A stretch of DNA of 64,000 nucleotides, taken from Tachypleus tridentatus. Lineage: Eukaryota; Arthropoda; Merostomata; Xiphosura; Limulidae. The DNA lies in assembly GCF_004210375.1 (NCBI RefSeq), contig NC_134833.1, positions 44,758,782 to 44,822,781 on the forward strand, written 5' to 3'. Below the pieces are notes generated by a model. The model was not told the origin of the DNA. It saw nothing but the letters and a program-made list of their open reading frames with translations, and did not search any database. Positions 25,731 to 37,283 of the stretch are shown here, in pieces (the stretch's first letter is position 1; the number at the start of each line of letters is the position of its first letter). The translations under genes were made by a program, and so were the position numbers.

Positions 25731-26356
25731 AAAGTTATTAATTTTGTTTGTGTGTAAACCAACCACATGATCACTGGATCTTAGAAACTTCAGGCTCTAA
25801 TTTCTTTGTATTGAATTCCAATGAAAACAAGGTGAGACAACACAAATGTAAGATTTCAAAATATACATGTCATGCTTCAGTTAACAAAACATACATACTT
25901 AGTACAGTGACAGTAGGTCCAAAGGCCATTCAGCGTTCTCACTGGGCATCCACTTTTCTGACAAAATAAAAACTTAAACCTACTATTTAAAGTTTTCTAA
26001 ACTGCTAGACTCCACTACTGTGGATAGCAACTGACTGATCTCCTTAGAAATATAAAATTACATTACATAGATCCTGTTTGCTTACAAATCTCAAGTGTTC
26101 GTCCTCTTGACATATTATCTTGGTTTCCTTTATTTTTGTAAAATGGTGATTAACACGTGTATATGTGATCAGCTCAAGTATGAAGTTATACTTTTAAAAG
26201 ACTATATTCTTACGTTTCTGTTTTCTGGAGCTGGGCGTGCAGGGACAGCCTTAGAAGACCAAATTTACCTTGTTATCTATTTATCATATTGTATATGAAT
26301 AGCTTATCAAAACATAAAATATTGAAAACTGCACTATAGGTATAATAATTACTCAC

Positions 26357-26395
26357 TTCTGATGAAACCACGGTGGGCGTTTCACGTACTGCCAT
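26357..26395 (-). CDS. WASHC2: WASHC2 (FAM21) coding exon 1
   Basis: First coding exon of the WASH-complex subunit FAM21/WASHC2, minus strand. It has 13 codons, reading MAVRETPTVVSSE, from an ATG with A at -3 and G at +4, and ends in frame at the donor GAA|GTGAGT (intron starts at 26356). No longer open frame continues past the donor. The identity rests on the next two exons, which join in phase 0 and carry the conserved family motifs; vertebrate FAM21 also begins with a short variable peptide containing a TP and a SE before the conserved WE.PW block (recalled). The 5' UTR and transcription start should lie just above 26396. WASHC2 binds the other WASH subunits through its N-terminus and retromer through its long C-terminal tail on endosomes. 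The exon alone is too short to identify; as part of the chain it is likely. Confidence 0.7.
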
Positions 26396-26660
26396 ATTGA
26401 CATTAGAAAATACAATGCGTCACCTACTGTCAATTAAGTTTACACTGCACAGCTTGCTCTCTTTAAGATAGCCTTCTTTTTTCCATCAACAAACGTAATA
26501 ATAAAAAGAAACTAAACTTCTAGATGGTAGAATATATTATTCATATATTTTGGTGAGTCGAAGAGTGAGTAAAAATTTGTATTTCATGTCGATAAGCTGT
26601 ATTTCTATGTGACAAATGAATCAATGTCTTGGCCAGAAGTTAAAAAAGAAGGTAGTCGGG
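26396..26660 (-). promoter_or_regulatory. Probable WASHC2 promoter and 5' UTR region
   Basis: Sequence immediately upstream of the WASHC2 start codon. It has somewhat more CpG than the surrounding introns and no transposon. I see no clear TATA box or initiator that would fix a start site. It is called a promoter only from its position. Confidence 0.4.
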
Positions 26661-26664
26661 TCGA

Positions 26665-26830
26665 ATGGCGACAAGGAAGAAAGAGCTGAAAGTACTTCTT
26701 TGGTTGTTCAGGATAAGTAAGATGAGGAAACGCTATTTAGAATTGAGCTACTGCTCTATATTTCATGGAATTTCCAACAAGGATCTCCTAATCAGTAATA
26801 ATGGGATTGAACCCAATTCGCTAAGCTGAT
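26665..26830 (+). other. Weak candidate 5' exon of a divergent gene
   Basis: An ATG at 26665 opens a frame starting MATRKKELKVLLWLFRI that runs about 54 codons to a stop. GTAAGATG near 26718 could be a donor. It sits about 270 bp from the WASHC2 start on the opposite strand, where a divergent promoter would be plausible. I recognise no family and the start context is weak, so this is only a candidate. Confidence 0.15.
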
Positions 26831-28348
26831 ACAGTCCTTGGTTTGAGCAATCAATGTTTGAAAAGAAATAGTTTCCTTGCTTTCTTATCTGTTGCGTATT
26901 CTTGTCCAACGTAATTCATGGACTATATTTCGTGCCTATTACTCAATTATTTTATATATAGTCAATATAGTCAAGAAGTTGAAATACTACTGATTAAAAT
27001 AATGTTGTGACTGTTGCTTTCTATACTATCGGGCAGTTTGTAAGGAACAATATATTCACTACGTTTTATGATTACTACTTGCTCAACTGATGTAAGAACA
27101 GTTGATTAACTTCCAGGTTATCGAGATCAAAAAGACTTTGCATTCATTACTTTCCGGGTTATCAAGCATAGACTTGTAAAAAGAACAATCTATAGAATAT
27201 TATTCGCTATCTACTCGATTAACAATGTTTAAGTCGGACGATGCTAATAGATTTAATACCTAATATATCAAGAGTTTCTGGTGCTGAAATTATATTTAAA
27301 AGTTACTGAGTGATTTTTTTTTCCAAATCAAAACATCTAGATATCACATCAACAACCACTGAAGGACACTGCTGTCGACGACCTAACACAAGATTACAGC
27401 AGCATTCATCATGAGCAGTAATAGGCATTATATAATTCAAGATTAACAGGGTAACTTGTTAGGAAACAAGATTAATCTTAGGATTTTTTATCACGTTTTT
27501 TCTCAAACCTACACAAATTCAGAACAAAAATAATTATTATATTTGTCATAAGAACTTTGTTAGGTCTATTATGTTTTTAACACAACATTACTAATTTTGT
27601 CTTTTACGGTTTTTCATGTATAAGAAAAGTGTATAATATCACTATTTCTATCACACAAAGTTCGTCATCTCCATTTCCGACGACACATTACTCTCTATTC
27701 ACAAACCGTCTGATCGGCTAGAATAGAACTACACAGTAATGGTCTGTATACCATTTATACAGGCAATCTTTCACAAAAACAACTGTTATAGTGTGGACGT
27801 CTTTTAGAAGATAGAAAAGTATGGTGTATCTATATAACACAAACACATTTGGACAGCAAAGGAACATTTATTCTTTCAAGATTATCCTTATCCACACATA
27901 CACACCCCTGAGAAAAGTATAATTTTAAAATCATACTTTACTTTTGGAAAAATTATTGACCATCTACACTTTTTGTATTAATATCTACGTGATTAATGTC
28001 AATTTCAATATTTCCAATAGAATGCTCAGTCATAAATATTTTTATTGTGAAAACAAAATAGAGCATTTGTAACAGCCGTAACATAACGTTTAACAAGAAA
28101 CTTTGCAATCAGTGTTCTTTAAAAACTTAATTCAATTTTTAAAATATGATTACACTTAATACATTAAAAAAAGTCCATGCTTTTAGTTTGAATATTATTA
28201 GCTAGTTATTTCTCACAAACCATTTTGGATTACCTGTTGTTGTTATTTTTTAACCAAATCCGTAAGCTTCCTACAGTTATGTGACACTTCGATATTATCT
28301 GTCAATCTAAACTTCATAGCGGAAACTTGACATTTTAGAAGAGTTTAT
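26831..28348. other. Intergenic sequence upstream of WASHC2
   Basis: No transposon, RNA gene or convincing exon seen. Several short inverted AT-rich motifs only. Confidence 0.4.
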
Positions 28349-28360
28349 AAATAGAATGGA

Positions 28361-28488
28361 GTGTGTGTTTTTCTTCTAGCAAAGCTACATCGGGCTATCT
28401 TCTGTATCCACCGAGGGGAATCTAGCCCCTGATTTTAGCGTTGTAACTCCGAAGACTTACCGCTATCGCAGCGGGGGAAAATAAAATG
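28361..28488 (-). mobile_element. Short tRNA-derived SINE (family B), copy 1
   Basis: About 128 bp. Read on the minus strand it has a tRNA-like head (GTAAGTCTTCGGAGTTACAAC, then a B-box-like GGGGCTAGATTCC), then CTCGGTGGATACAG and a tail GATGTAGCTTTGCTAG running into AAAAACACACAC. It is flanked by near-identical 12-bp direct repeats AAATAGAATGGA (28349-28360) and AAATAAAATGGA (28489-28500), as expected for LINE-mobilised insertion. Confidence 0.75.
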
Positions 28489-28500
28489 GATAATTTTGTG

Positions 28501-30110
28501 ATAAAATAAATGGTGGGCTTGAGTGTTTACTTTTACACAAATATAAATGAATGGGGGAAAATAGAAGTGCCAAATGTTACTTTTTTATGCATGTTGTATG
28601 TGTTAAAGATTTTAATTGATCAATCAGACTACATTATATTTCAGTAAAACGTGGCATATTAGTTAAACATGCATAAGAGTTAAAAAATAATTAATAATTG
28701 TGTGAAAGAGCAATTCTTGCACCTCTAAATGATACTGTTCATGACATAAAAGATCAATTACTGCAAAGGGTTCCCGGACAGAAATTCACCTACAGCTCAA
28801 TTGTCAGTATTTTAGGTACAGTTGAGGTGTAAATTATCCAACTAAATTCCTACATTATCTTTAACCATAAGGTCACATTTTGAAATCGAAGGTTGGTTAT
28901 CAGTAATGCTCTTGAGAAATCTTTATCCCCAAGAATTATGTAATGACACAAGCTTAGTTGTTAAGACTCTGCTGTTACATGTTATTGAAGCAACAATTAC
29001 AACTGATCAAGTCAAAGTTTAAGATGTTTTCATTCCAATAATTCTTTGCTACCAAGTGACTCTCACTTAATTTACTGTGTAATGATTTTAAAGTTTTATT
29101 ATTCTTAATTGTAAGCAAATGATTACTCTTTCTAAGTTAGAAGGCTCCAATTCCCAGCTACAGTTTGTTTTACAATGTCATTTAGTAACACACAAGGTCA
29201 AAGGTTGCTAGACTGTTCCTAAATCAGCCTTGTTTTTCACATTGTCAGTTTACTTTAGGATGTTAAAGGGTTCTATCTATCGAAACTTGTTTATATTGTT
29301 AGAAGAAGGGACAACAGTCAATGTAGAGTATAAACAAAACTTTATATTGTGGAATTCTTATTTTTAAAATTAAAAGTTTTGGTAAAAATTAAAATGTTAT
29401 GAAAATTAATTTTTAAAATAAATGTCCTTAAAAGTAATTTCATCGTGTTTTTAAGTACCAACTTCAAGTAATTTGGACACGTGTGCAGGGAACGGTTAAT
29501 TCAACTGGTATATGTATATCAATATATGTGTAAAGGAACTCTAACACTGATCATCTGTTCCCATAGGAGAAAAAAATCTAGACTATACATCATTATATAC
29601 ACATTTATACAACTGAATTAAAAGCTTTCAACACAGATATTTGCAATTAATATGAAACCCTTTATAACCAAGATATATCATGCCAACGTAAAATAAAAAT
29701 ATTGTGTATTCGCGAAGTAAAATACAAAAAAGAAACTACCCTTTTATGATGAGTGAAACATTTCACAATCTTTAGACACAATAATAATTTAAAACAGGTA
29801 AAAATATGTTTGCGATAACCTTATACTTCAAGATATATCTGATATTGGGCAACAAGTGGCACAAGTCTTCCTCACCCTGCAATGGATGTCATTTCAGTTG
29901 ACAGCTATGTCCTTACAGTGTCCTTTATACACCTTAATCTAATATTGCATCAAATCAATTGTCAACATTGCAAGTGGTTTAGCTGAGAGCTTTACCCTCA
30001 GTAGTATCTGGGCTTGTTTCAGGGACGTTTTTCATTGGTTGTCTAAGTGGATGTTCTTCACCTCCTTTGGTTAGTCTTGGCAACAATGTTGAGACCCCCT
30101 CTCATAGACG
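28501..30110. other. Intergenic AT-rich sequence
   Basis: No recognisable gene. The segment 29850-30110 continues after the hAT insertion at 32201-32760, so the two pieces were once contiguous; the joined segment has slightly higher GC but I cannot assign it. Confidence 0.35.
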
Positions 30111-30118
30111 GTGTAGAC
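30111..30118. repeat. Left target-site duplication of hAT element 2
   Basis: GTGTAGAC, identical to 32193-32200. Confidence 0.9.
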
Positions 30119-32192
30119 CAGGGGTGGGTAACTCCATGGTCACTGGTCATATGTAGCTAGTGAATAGCACAACTGTGGCCAGCACGAGTTTAGGAATAAA
30201 CTTTTTCCATAATTAATTTTTATCGCAAATTTAATAATCAGTAACTGCACTGCCTCACTTAATAGCTAATGTCGCGCGCTTCATCACTGCCATAGACTCC
30301 GTCCATTTTGTAACGTCAGTCTGGTTTAGATGTTAGTTATCAAGTGTGCGTTGTTTTGCATGCGCTTGCAAACGTATTTTTTGTTGTGCAACTTTCAAGT
30401 GTTTAAATGTATTTTGTTTTTAATCCTATAATATAGATAAATGGATAATTCGAAAGCGAAAGAATCCAGATGAACGTAGAATTTCTAGTTGATAGCAAAA
30501 ATCGTATGTATGAAATTAGTCATCTGAAAGCTCAACTTCATGAACAAAAGGGAGGCCTGAAAGATTTTTCTCATCGATAAAACTAGTTACGTTAGCTAGC
30601 TATAAGGTAGCTTGGATTCCAGCTTTAAAAAAATCATTTTCTGATGCTGAACTTGTAAAAGAAATATTGATTGTGGTCATTGAAACTTTGTTGGAGAATT
30701 ATGATTCAAAAATAAAATATGATATTCTTCAAAAGGTAAATAATTTGCAATTAAGTCGAAGAACAATTATTTGCAGAATACTAGAGTTAGTGAAAGACAT
30801 AAAATATCAGTTACCTGAACAACTAAAAGACTGTCTGTATTTTTTTAGCACTAGATGAGTCAACAGATGTTAGTGACACTGCACAGTTGATATTTTGGAT
30901 TCAATCTTGTAATCAACGAAGGTCAAGCATTTCTTGGAGCGAAATTAAGGTTTGCTTCTCTTTTGAAGCAGCATTTAATTGAATATAATGTGAAGTCCAC
31001 GCTGCAATCTTTTCATTGCATTTTGCAAGAGGAAAATTTATGTGTTCAGATGTCTAAAAGTAATGAATTGAAAACTATGATGGAAATTGTTGTAAAAATT
31101 GTGATTTATATTAGAAGTAGAAGCTCTCTCATCCATCGACACTTTGTTGAGTCTCTGAAGAAAAGCAGTGACTCTTCGTTTGATGACGTTACTGATTTTG
31201 CAAATGTAAGATGGTTGATCAGAGGAAAAGTCTTGGAATGATTTACTTCCTTAATTTCTCAAATAAAGGACTATCTTGTTGAAAAAGTTGAAAAAGATAA
31301 GACTGAAAATTTCCATGAAATTGAAACTTTGTCATGGCAGTGTGATTTGTACTTTTTGTGCAACACGATGGCTCACTTGAACAATTTGAATGCGAAGCTT
31401 TAGGGAAGAAGTAAAATAATAAGTGAGCTATCACAGCCCATTCATAAATTTCAGTTAAAGCTAAACTTCCTTGTGGAACAATTACAAAAGAATGATTTGA
31501 CACATTTTGCAAAGTTGAATATACATATAGTTTTCTAGAAAATAATAAGGACTATGATTTCTCTGATGCTAAAGATGATCTCTATGTAAACTGGATCAAA
31601 AACCAATCTCAAAAATTTGAATCACGTTTCTCCGAGTTTAAAAATTTAAAATTGATATTTGAATTTTTGCATGATCCTTTTCAGTTTGACTTAGAAAATT
31701 TCAGTAAGGAAATTACATCTTTTTGTCTTTCTATAAGCATGGATTTGAAGAGGAAATGCTTACCCTGCAAAGTGTAGAACACATAAAAGGTAAACAAAAA
31801 TGTTCTATCTGAGAGATGTGGCTCACTATTCTGATAAATGAGAGATTTTGAAATTTAAATATAACAATTTCAAAATTAAATTCCATGTTTGGATCCACTT
31901 GGGTGTGTGAATCGTCATTTTCTATGCTAGATTTTCTCAAGTCTAGATACAGATCTCGACTTACTGACATAAATGTAGAGGCAGAGCTAAGATGCTCATT
32001 GAGCATAGATATTAAGCCAAATTTCACGAAACTTGTTGATAAAAACCTCATGAATTTTCACATTGAAGGTTAGTTTAGATGCAATTATTTTGATTAAACC
32101 AACATCTTTCAAATTGTTTTGAATAGTGTGGCTAACGTTGTTTTCATTAGCCGCAGTTGTGGACACTATGACAAATAAGTTGCCCACCCGTG
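30119..32192 (+). mobile_element. Complete hAT transposon 2, GTF2IRD2/Charlie-like, with 8-bp TSD
   Basis: A 2074-bp element. The left end CAGGGGTGGGTAACT and the complement of the right end CACGGGTGGGCAACT match at 13 of 15. A perfect 8-bp target duplication GTGTAGAC lies at 30111-30118 and 32193-32200. The transposase reads on the plus strand. It is unrelated in sequence to hAT element 1 (different terminal repeats and protein). The many stops show an old or non-functional copy despite the intact ends. Confidence 0.9.
30441..32073 (+). pseudogene. hAT transposase pseudogene, GTF2IRD2/Charlie-like
   Basis: Transposase of hAT element 2 in several frames. In order: ATG 30441 (MDNSKAKESR then stop), LVDSKNRMYEISHLKAQLHE, LQLSRRTIICRILELVKDI near 30750, first catalytic block ALDESTDVSDTAQL near 30850, then a junction where roughly 40 family residues are missing, NEGQAFLGAKLRFASLLKQH where functional members have TDGAPAM, LQSFHCILQEENLC near 31010, DVTDFANVRWLIRGKVLE near 31190, and the dimerisation block STWVCESSFSMLDFLKSRYR near 31900. 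The second catalytic Asp is thus replaced (N-E-G for T-D-G) and a stretch is deleted. At least six stops or frame changes occur. The C-terminal frame ends at 32073. Confidence 0.85.
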
Positions 32193-32200
32193 GTGTAGAC
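32193..32200. repeat. Right target-site duplication of hAT element 2
   Basis: GTGTAGAC, identical to 30111-30118. Confidence 0.9.
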
Positions 32201-34255
32201 TAACGGTAGCAGTATTGTAGAAGATGATCAAAGAACTGTTTGGTTTATTTGCATTTCTTTAGTAGTGATGGTGAGATCAGGTTTGATAGTCAAAATCACA
32301 GTGGTTGCCACTGAAACAACTCAAGTTAAAAAAATATCTATTTAATTTAGAGATATAAAATGTACATTAAATGTGCAAATATAACTGATTATGTCAATAA
32401 AGGGTGATGCAACACATTTCAACAATACAATTCATCTGTGTATATTGAGTTTTTGTGACTAGTACTGGCTCCTCTTTGAGTGACATGCTGTATATTGATG
32501 TTGAGCCACTTGGAGGCACGTCTTTCCTGGAGTTGATGAAGTAAATATTATCCTCCGTCAGTAACTGGATTGATCAGGAAAGGATTGATATAAATGGGTC
32601 TACCAACGTCAAGCATGGCTTCTCAGCTTCTAAGAAGACTCCAGGATCAACCCAACAATAGACTCATCCAATCTCCCATTCCAATGCTCTGACCAGTAAT
32701 GGAGTTTTGTTCAAAAGCTTTGCTATAGTGAATGTCAGTTCAGTTTCTGAATTCTTAAGTTATATAGTCATAATTAAATATTTTGTAGAAAAATCATAGA
32801 CATACTGATATTCATTTTATTAGAAATCACAATACACTTTACATAGATTATTGGATATTGACAAAACAAGGCAGGAGCGTTAAAAACTGATTGAAGAAAG
32901 AGGTAGCCAGAATAGTCAATTATGTGATCTTAAATAGCAAAAGTCTGAATTGAAAATGTAGCACTGAGTGATCCAAAGTTAAACTAGATGCATAGGTTGA
33001 AAAGGATTGTAACTATTTGATTACAATTAGGACCTTCTCTGAATTTTTTTAAGATGATATGTTAGATATACACACTCGTTTTCATTTATGTTTAATGCAC
33101 TAATTATTATTTAGATAGTTATTTAGCGCGAGTGGTAAATTTAGTTATTTTTAGAAATAATAATTTTATCGCAGACTTAAGTCACTGTTTCAAAATCATA
33201 TGTTGTATAGTTCAGTTGTAAAATGACGATTTTGTATTATTTCATCATGTTACTAGAACCTTCTGGATGTTTTTGTTGTTTTAATTGAGTATCATTGCAT
33301 CATAATATCTTGCAGTATGAGGAATCTTAAAGGATTCTATTGGGTATAAATAGGCGTCAAAAAGTTAGTTCAAAAATAAAGATAGAATGTACAGTGACAT
33401 TTTTAAGTGAACTTGTCACAGATTTTATTGCAATAACAGTGTAGAGAAAAAAAAATTCGTCTTGATAATTGTGTTATAAAGTAACTGAACTAGCCTGCAC
33501 AGACATTGACAAAAAATGGTCAGTTACTTAAAGCTATGGATAGAACTGTGGTAATCAACAGTTTAACAAACTTTTATATGCACGTGAAACAAGTGCACTT
33601 TGTGCTGTTTATTGTGAAAATATATCTCCAACAAATTGTAGACACCTACTGAAAAGAATCCAGCCTACACATAAATATATAAAACCTGAGAGTAGTGAAC
33701 CAGCCAAGATCTACAGTGGTAAATTATGGTGAAATTATTGTAGAGGCTATACAAGCACGATGTAACTATACCTAGTAGTGTGTGGAATGTTGTCTGCTTA
33801 CTCAATAATCTAGCCTGATTTTTCTTCCCACTGTCTGTTTATTATGTGGATAGAGCCTAGTCCCATCAGTAAGAATGGAGTCGAGACGATAAACTAGTTC
33901 TTGCACACATTATCTGACTTTTATTAGACAATGCGAACCTTCACTTTTATCAGGATTTTATCAGGATTTAAACAATACAGGATTCACTTAGAATCCTGTA
34001 ATGTTTAAATTGGCTCTTTTTAGGGACTTTCCTTCAGGTACAAGATGACCACTAGGTTTTATCATCTGGTTGTTACTTTCTTCTTCCCTTTAGTAGACTT
34101 TCAGACTGCACCTTGAACTAGAATAATCTCAAGAAAAATATTCAATAAAATTGTGTGCTTGATAAATTATTTCAATCTGCATTATTCAAAATATTCTGCT
34201 ACTGGGTACAAAAGTTTATATTTCTTCCATATCTACATCATTATCTATGAAATTC
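32201..34255. other. Intergenic sequence, unassigned
   Basis: Right half of the segment split by hAT element 2 (to about 32760; minus-strand frames such as LTLVDPFISILS and SRKDVPPSGSTSIYS are readable but match nothing I recognise), followed by ordinary AT-rich sequence. No exon signal seen. Confidence 0.35.
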
Positions 34256-34259
34256 ATTT

Positions 34260-34378
34260 ATGTGTGTGTGTACTTTCTTATTGCATAGCCACTTCAGGCT
34301 ATCTGCTGAATCCACCAAGGGGAATAGAACCTTTGATTTTAGCGTTGTAAATCCGTAGACTTACCGCTGTACTACTAA
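34260..34378 (-). mobile_element. Short tRNA-derived SINE (family B), copy 2
   Basis: Same family as 28361-28488: minus-strand GTAAGTCTACGGATTTACAA, GATTTTAGCGTTG core, GTGGATTCAGCAGATAG, tail GTGGCTATGC... . It forms an inverted pair with the copy at 34822-34925. Confidence 0.75.
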
Positions 34379-34692
34379 CTGATAATTTCATCTATTCATA
34401 AATATACCAATGTAATCTAATTGAAAGACCATGCACGACTTACCAAACTCCGGTAAATCCATGTGTTCTCTCACACGTAATACAAATTTATGTTGTATTC
34501 TTATTAATTCTCCCACGAAGGTTTTTCAACTAAATATTTCAATTTCAAAATTGAAACATTTCACTGTTAAAATTCATTAATACAACATGTGCACAATATT
34601 TTCAAACAATACCTTTCAAGTTAATTACTTGTTTTGTGTAAGTGCATTCACTCGTTCTATACAATACTTACGAATTACTGCAGCAAGACCAC

Positions 34693-34732
34693 ACACGCGC
34701 GCGCGCGCACACACACACATATATATATATTG
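34693..34732. repeat. (CG)n(CA)n(TA)n compound microsatellite
   Basis: ACACGCGCGCGCGCG followed by CACACACA and TATATATA; alternating purine-pyrimidine throughout, a potential Z-DNA-forming tract. Confidence 0.85.
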
Positions 34733-34821
34733 GTCTTATATTTATATTACCATAACGCATTTTCAAATACTCCAGTCGCTTAAAATAGACAAACTCTGGC
34801 ACGTATGCAAATGTTCCAAGC

Positions 34822-34925
34822 TGGGACAGCAGTAAGTCTTCGGATTTACAACACTAAATTCAGGGATTTGGTTCTCCTCGGTGGACACAACAGATAGCCT
34901 CATGCAGCTTTACTATAAGAAAATA
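34822..34925 (+). mobile_element. Short tRNA-derived SINE (family B), copy 3
   Basis: Plus-strand copy: GACAGCAGTAAGTCTTCGGATTTACAACACTAAATTCAGGG, a B-box-like GGTTCTCC, CGGTGGACACAACAGATAGCC and tail GCAGCTTTACTATAAGAAAA. Confidence 0.78.
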
Positions 34926-35689
34926 GCACAACAATACAACGTAAATTACTTTATTAACATACGGAGATATATTTTGGTACCTGTGCTTTGCCACATAAGG
35001 GTTGTCAAACTCAATTTGTTTTTAATTTCAGGCATCGAAAAGTAACTAATCACAAGCAAAATCCTGCTGAAGTAAGATCTTTTACCTATAATTCTCACCT
35101 ATGATTAATATTTGTGTTGTTATTGTTTACATCAGTTACATAACTTTCACTATATGTAGAATTCCAACATTAACATTTACATGTGGGAGAAGCTAACACG
35201 TGCCAGGTGGCATGCTGCATAATGTTCTCATCGCTATGGTGTTTTTTGTTTTTAAATGTCAGACAATATTTTATATCACAAATTTCCATTCAATGATTTA
35301 AAAATCTAAAATTATAATGTTTTTTCTTTCATAAAGTTTTCCGGTTAAATCACTATAACAGCTTATGAAATAAATATAGCAGCTATTATTCGTTATGTGG
35401 TGAATATCTCCTATAATAAAATTTTGCTCAGTACCTCAGAAATAAAGGGTGCCTTTTTGTCCTGTTAATGTTATTATTAGAAAACCATTCTATCTATATA
35501 ATAATCAAGTGGATATCAGACAGTGTAGTGCAAACATTGCACTGCAAACATCAATTAACAACTTGGAAAGCAAATATCACCGCTTTTATTTAACCAGTGA
35601 TTCTACAATTAGTGAATGTCTTAGCTTTAAATCTGGGATTTCCCTATAGGGATGATTTTGTACAGCCAGATAAGTACTTTTAACCATTC
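34926..35689. other. Intergenic sequence, no feature seen
   Basis: AT-rich. The open frame 35449-35649 plus has no recognisable domain; it adjoins a Ty3/gypsy relic and may be part of it, but this cannot be shown. Confidence 0.3.
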
Positions 35690-36550
35690 CCGCTTATCCA
35701 CGGAGTTAACATGACTTGAGATTAATATCTTCATCCTTTTTCAACTCGTGGGTCTTAACCTTAGACACATTTACTAGCTAGTTCACAAGAGGTTCTTCTG
35801 TGTTCCACATATTTTTCATGCCTTATACCAACTGTAATTCGCGCATAAAATGATCAATTTGTCAAAATACAGGATACGCACCTGCCCATTGAGATTCAAT
35901 TTACTTTTGTGCTGTTCACACATCCAAACCTACACTCCACACTGTTACATTCATTCCTTTACTATTTTGTAAATAGTACCACTCTTTGGTAATTGAGTGA
36001 TCTTTCCAAGTTGTTTTTGATCAAGATTCCACATATTTCTTTGGACATTATGTAGCATCAGCTATTGGAGAAAATCCTCAGAAAGCATGTATGGAGAACA
36101 GTCTGTTTGTATCTGTTCAAATGTTCTGTATGTCATTACTGTGTGGTAATTGCTCTTTCCAGTTGATTTTATTGAGATTAGTAAGCTTGGCAAGAATTTT
36201 AGTTTGTATTACCAGTTCTGCTAAGCCATTTAGCTTGGTGTGATAAGGTGAAGTGTGTTTTTCAATATGTGACAAAGAGAACGATAAGACTGTCACAATA
36301 AGTTCAACCAACATAACAGCTACAGACTTTTTTGATATGAATCAGCTCACTTCCTGAAGTAATTGATGGTGACGAATATATACTGATAACCATTTCATTT
36401 TCTGTGAGCTGACCAGAGATATCCAGGACTAAAGAAGAGGTTCAACAATTCTTGGTGAAGCTTATCTCGGTTTGGATAGTTCTTTTTCTGGTGGCGTATG
36501 CCATATAATATTCATACCAGTGTCAAAAACTTTGAACCAAATGTAGCCGG
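35690..36550 (-). pseudogene. Ty3/gypsy integrase fragment
   Basis: Minus-strand relic of an LTR-retrotransposon integrase. High to low coordinate: NGYQYIFVTINYF near 36400 (core-domain D1 region, family YILV..DYFTKW), a stop, then after missing sequence ELIVTVLSFSLSHIEKHTSP and YHTKLNGLAELVIQTKI (family YHPQ.DG..ERFN.TL; the catalytic Glu lies in AELV), then NKINWKEQLPHS. The second catalytic Asp block is deleted. No LTRs were recognised around it. Confidence 0.7.
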
Positions 36551-37270
36551 ATAAATCTCAACAATTTCTGTTATTTACATAAGAAATAGTGCCTCTCAAA
36601 CTTCTCTTTACTTTAATAACAAATGAATATTAACAAAAGCATTTCGATTAATTAAGTCTCACTTTACCTAAGCAATTAATGTTAAAACAAACGGTACGTG
36701 TAATTAAACCTTATCTTTTTTTCTACAATTAACACAGACACTACAAAAAATGAATCCTTATCTTTTCTTCGATAATTAATCCAAACAGTATAACAATTGC
36801 TCACACTTGTTAAAACACCAAAAATTCACCTTTTCTTAGACAGTTAGCTGTATGAGCTAATGTCTTCTGGACAATAAACAGTTAATTTCATACATGGATT
36901 TCATATTTACATTACATAGCACTAGTGCACTAAACTTGGTCTAGTAAACCACAAGTCACCACTTTGGTATACAGGCCTATTGTTAATTCCCACTATTATA
37001 TACACTAATGTAGTCTGCTGGTTTATGAGCTCTATCTGTCCAACATTCGATAACTCTCCTGTGGAACATTTGTTTACCTGTTGCACAGGCGAAATTAATA
37101 GATAATTTCCTCAATATGCCTATTTCACAGATCCCAGTACCAGATTCTAAGTTAGAGATGGCTATCTTAATTCTGCCAATGATTGTTTTTTAGACACACT
37201 TGGATATTTACATCTCCATTCATATCTAGTCCACCATTACATTAAAATTCTCGGATTATACTGCTTTCTA
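36551..37270. other. Intergenic sequence, no feature seen
   Basis: AT-rich; no coding or repeat signal I can name. Confidence 0.3.
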
Positions 37271-37283
37271 CAAAGGGTATTAG

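Larger units (their letters stand above)
20510..26340. other. WASHC2 intron 1, distal part
   Basis: AT-rich sequence between the LINE and exon 1. The 21.0-21.75 kb part is strongly T-rich with a recurring TTTGTTAAA(A)GG-like motif. 25.36-25.73 kb contains a weak CR1-like LINE trace. Short open frames here (21835-22041, 22057-22260, 25748-25969, 26095-26298) show no domain or splice-site support and are not called. Confidence 0.45.

Noticed and set aside
35690..36550. Endogenous virus integrase
   Set aside because: The block order fits Ty3/gypsy retrotransposons, with no envelope gene or LTRs seen; called a retrotransposon relic.
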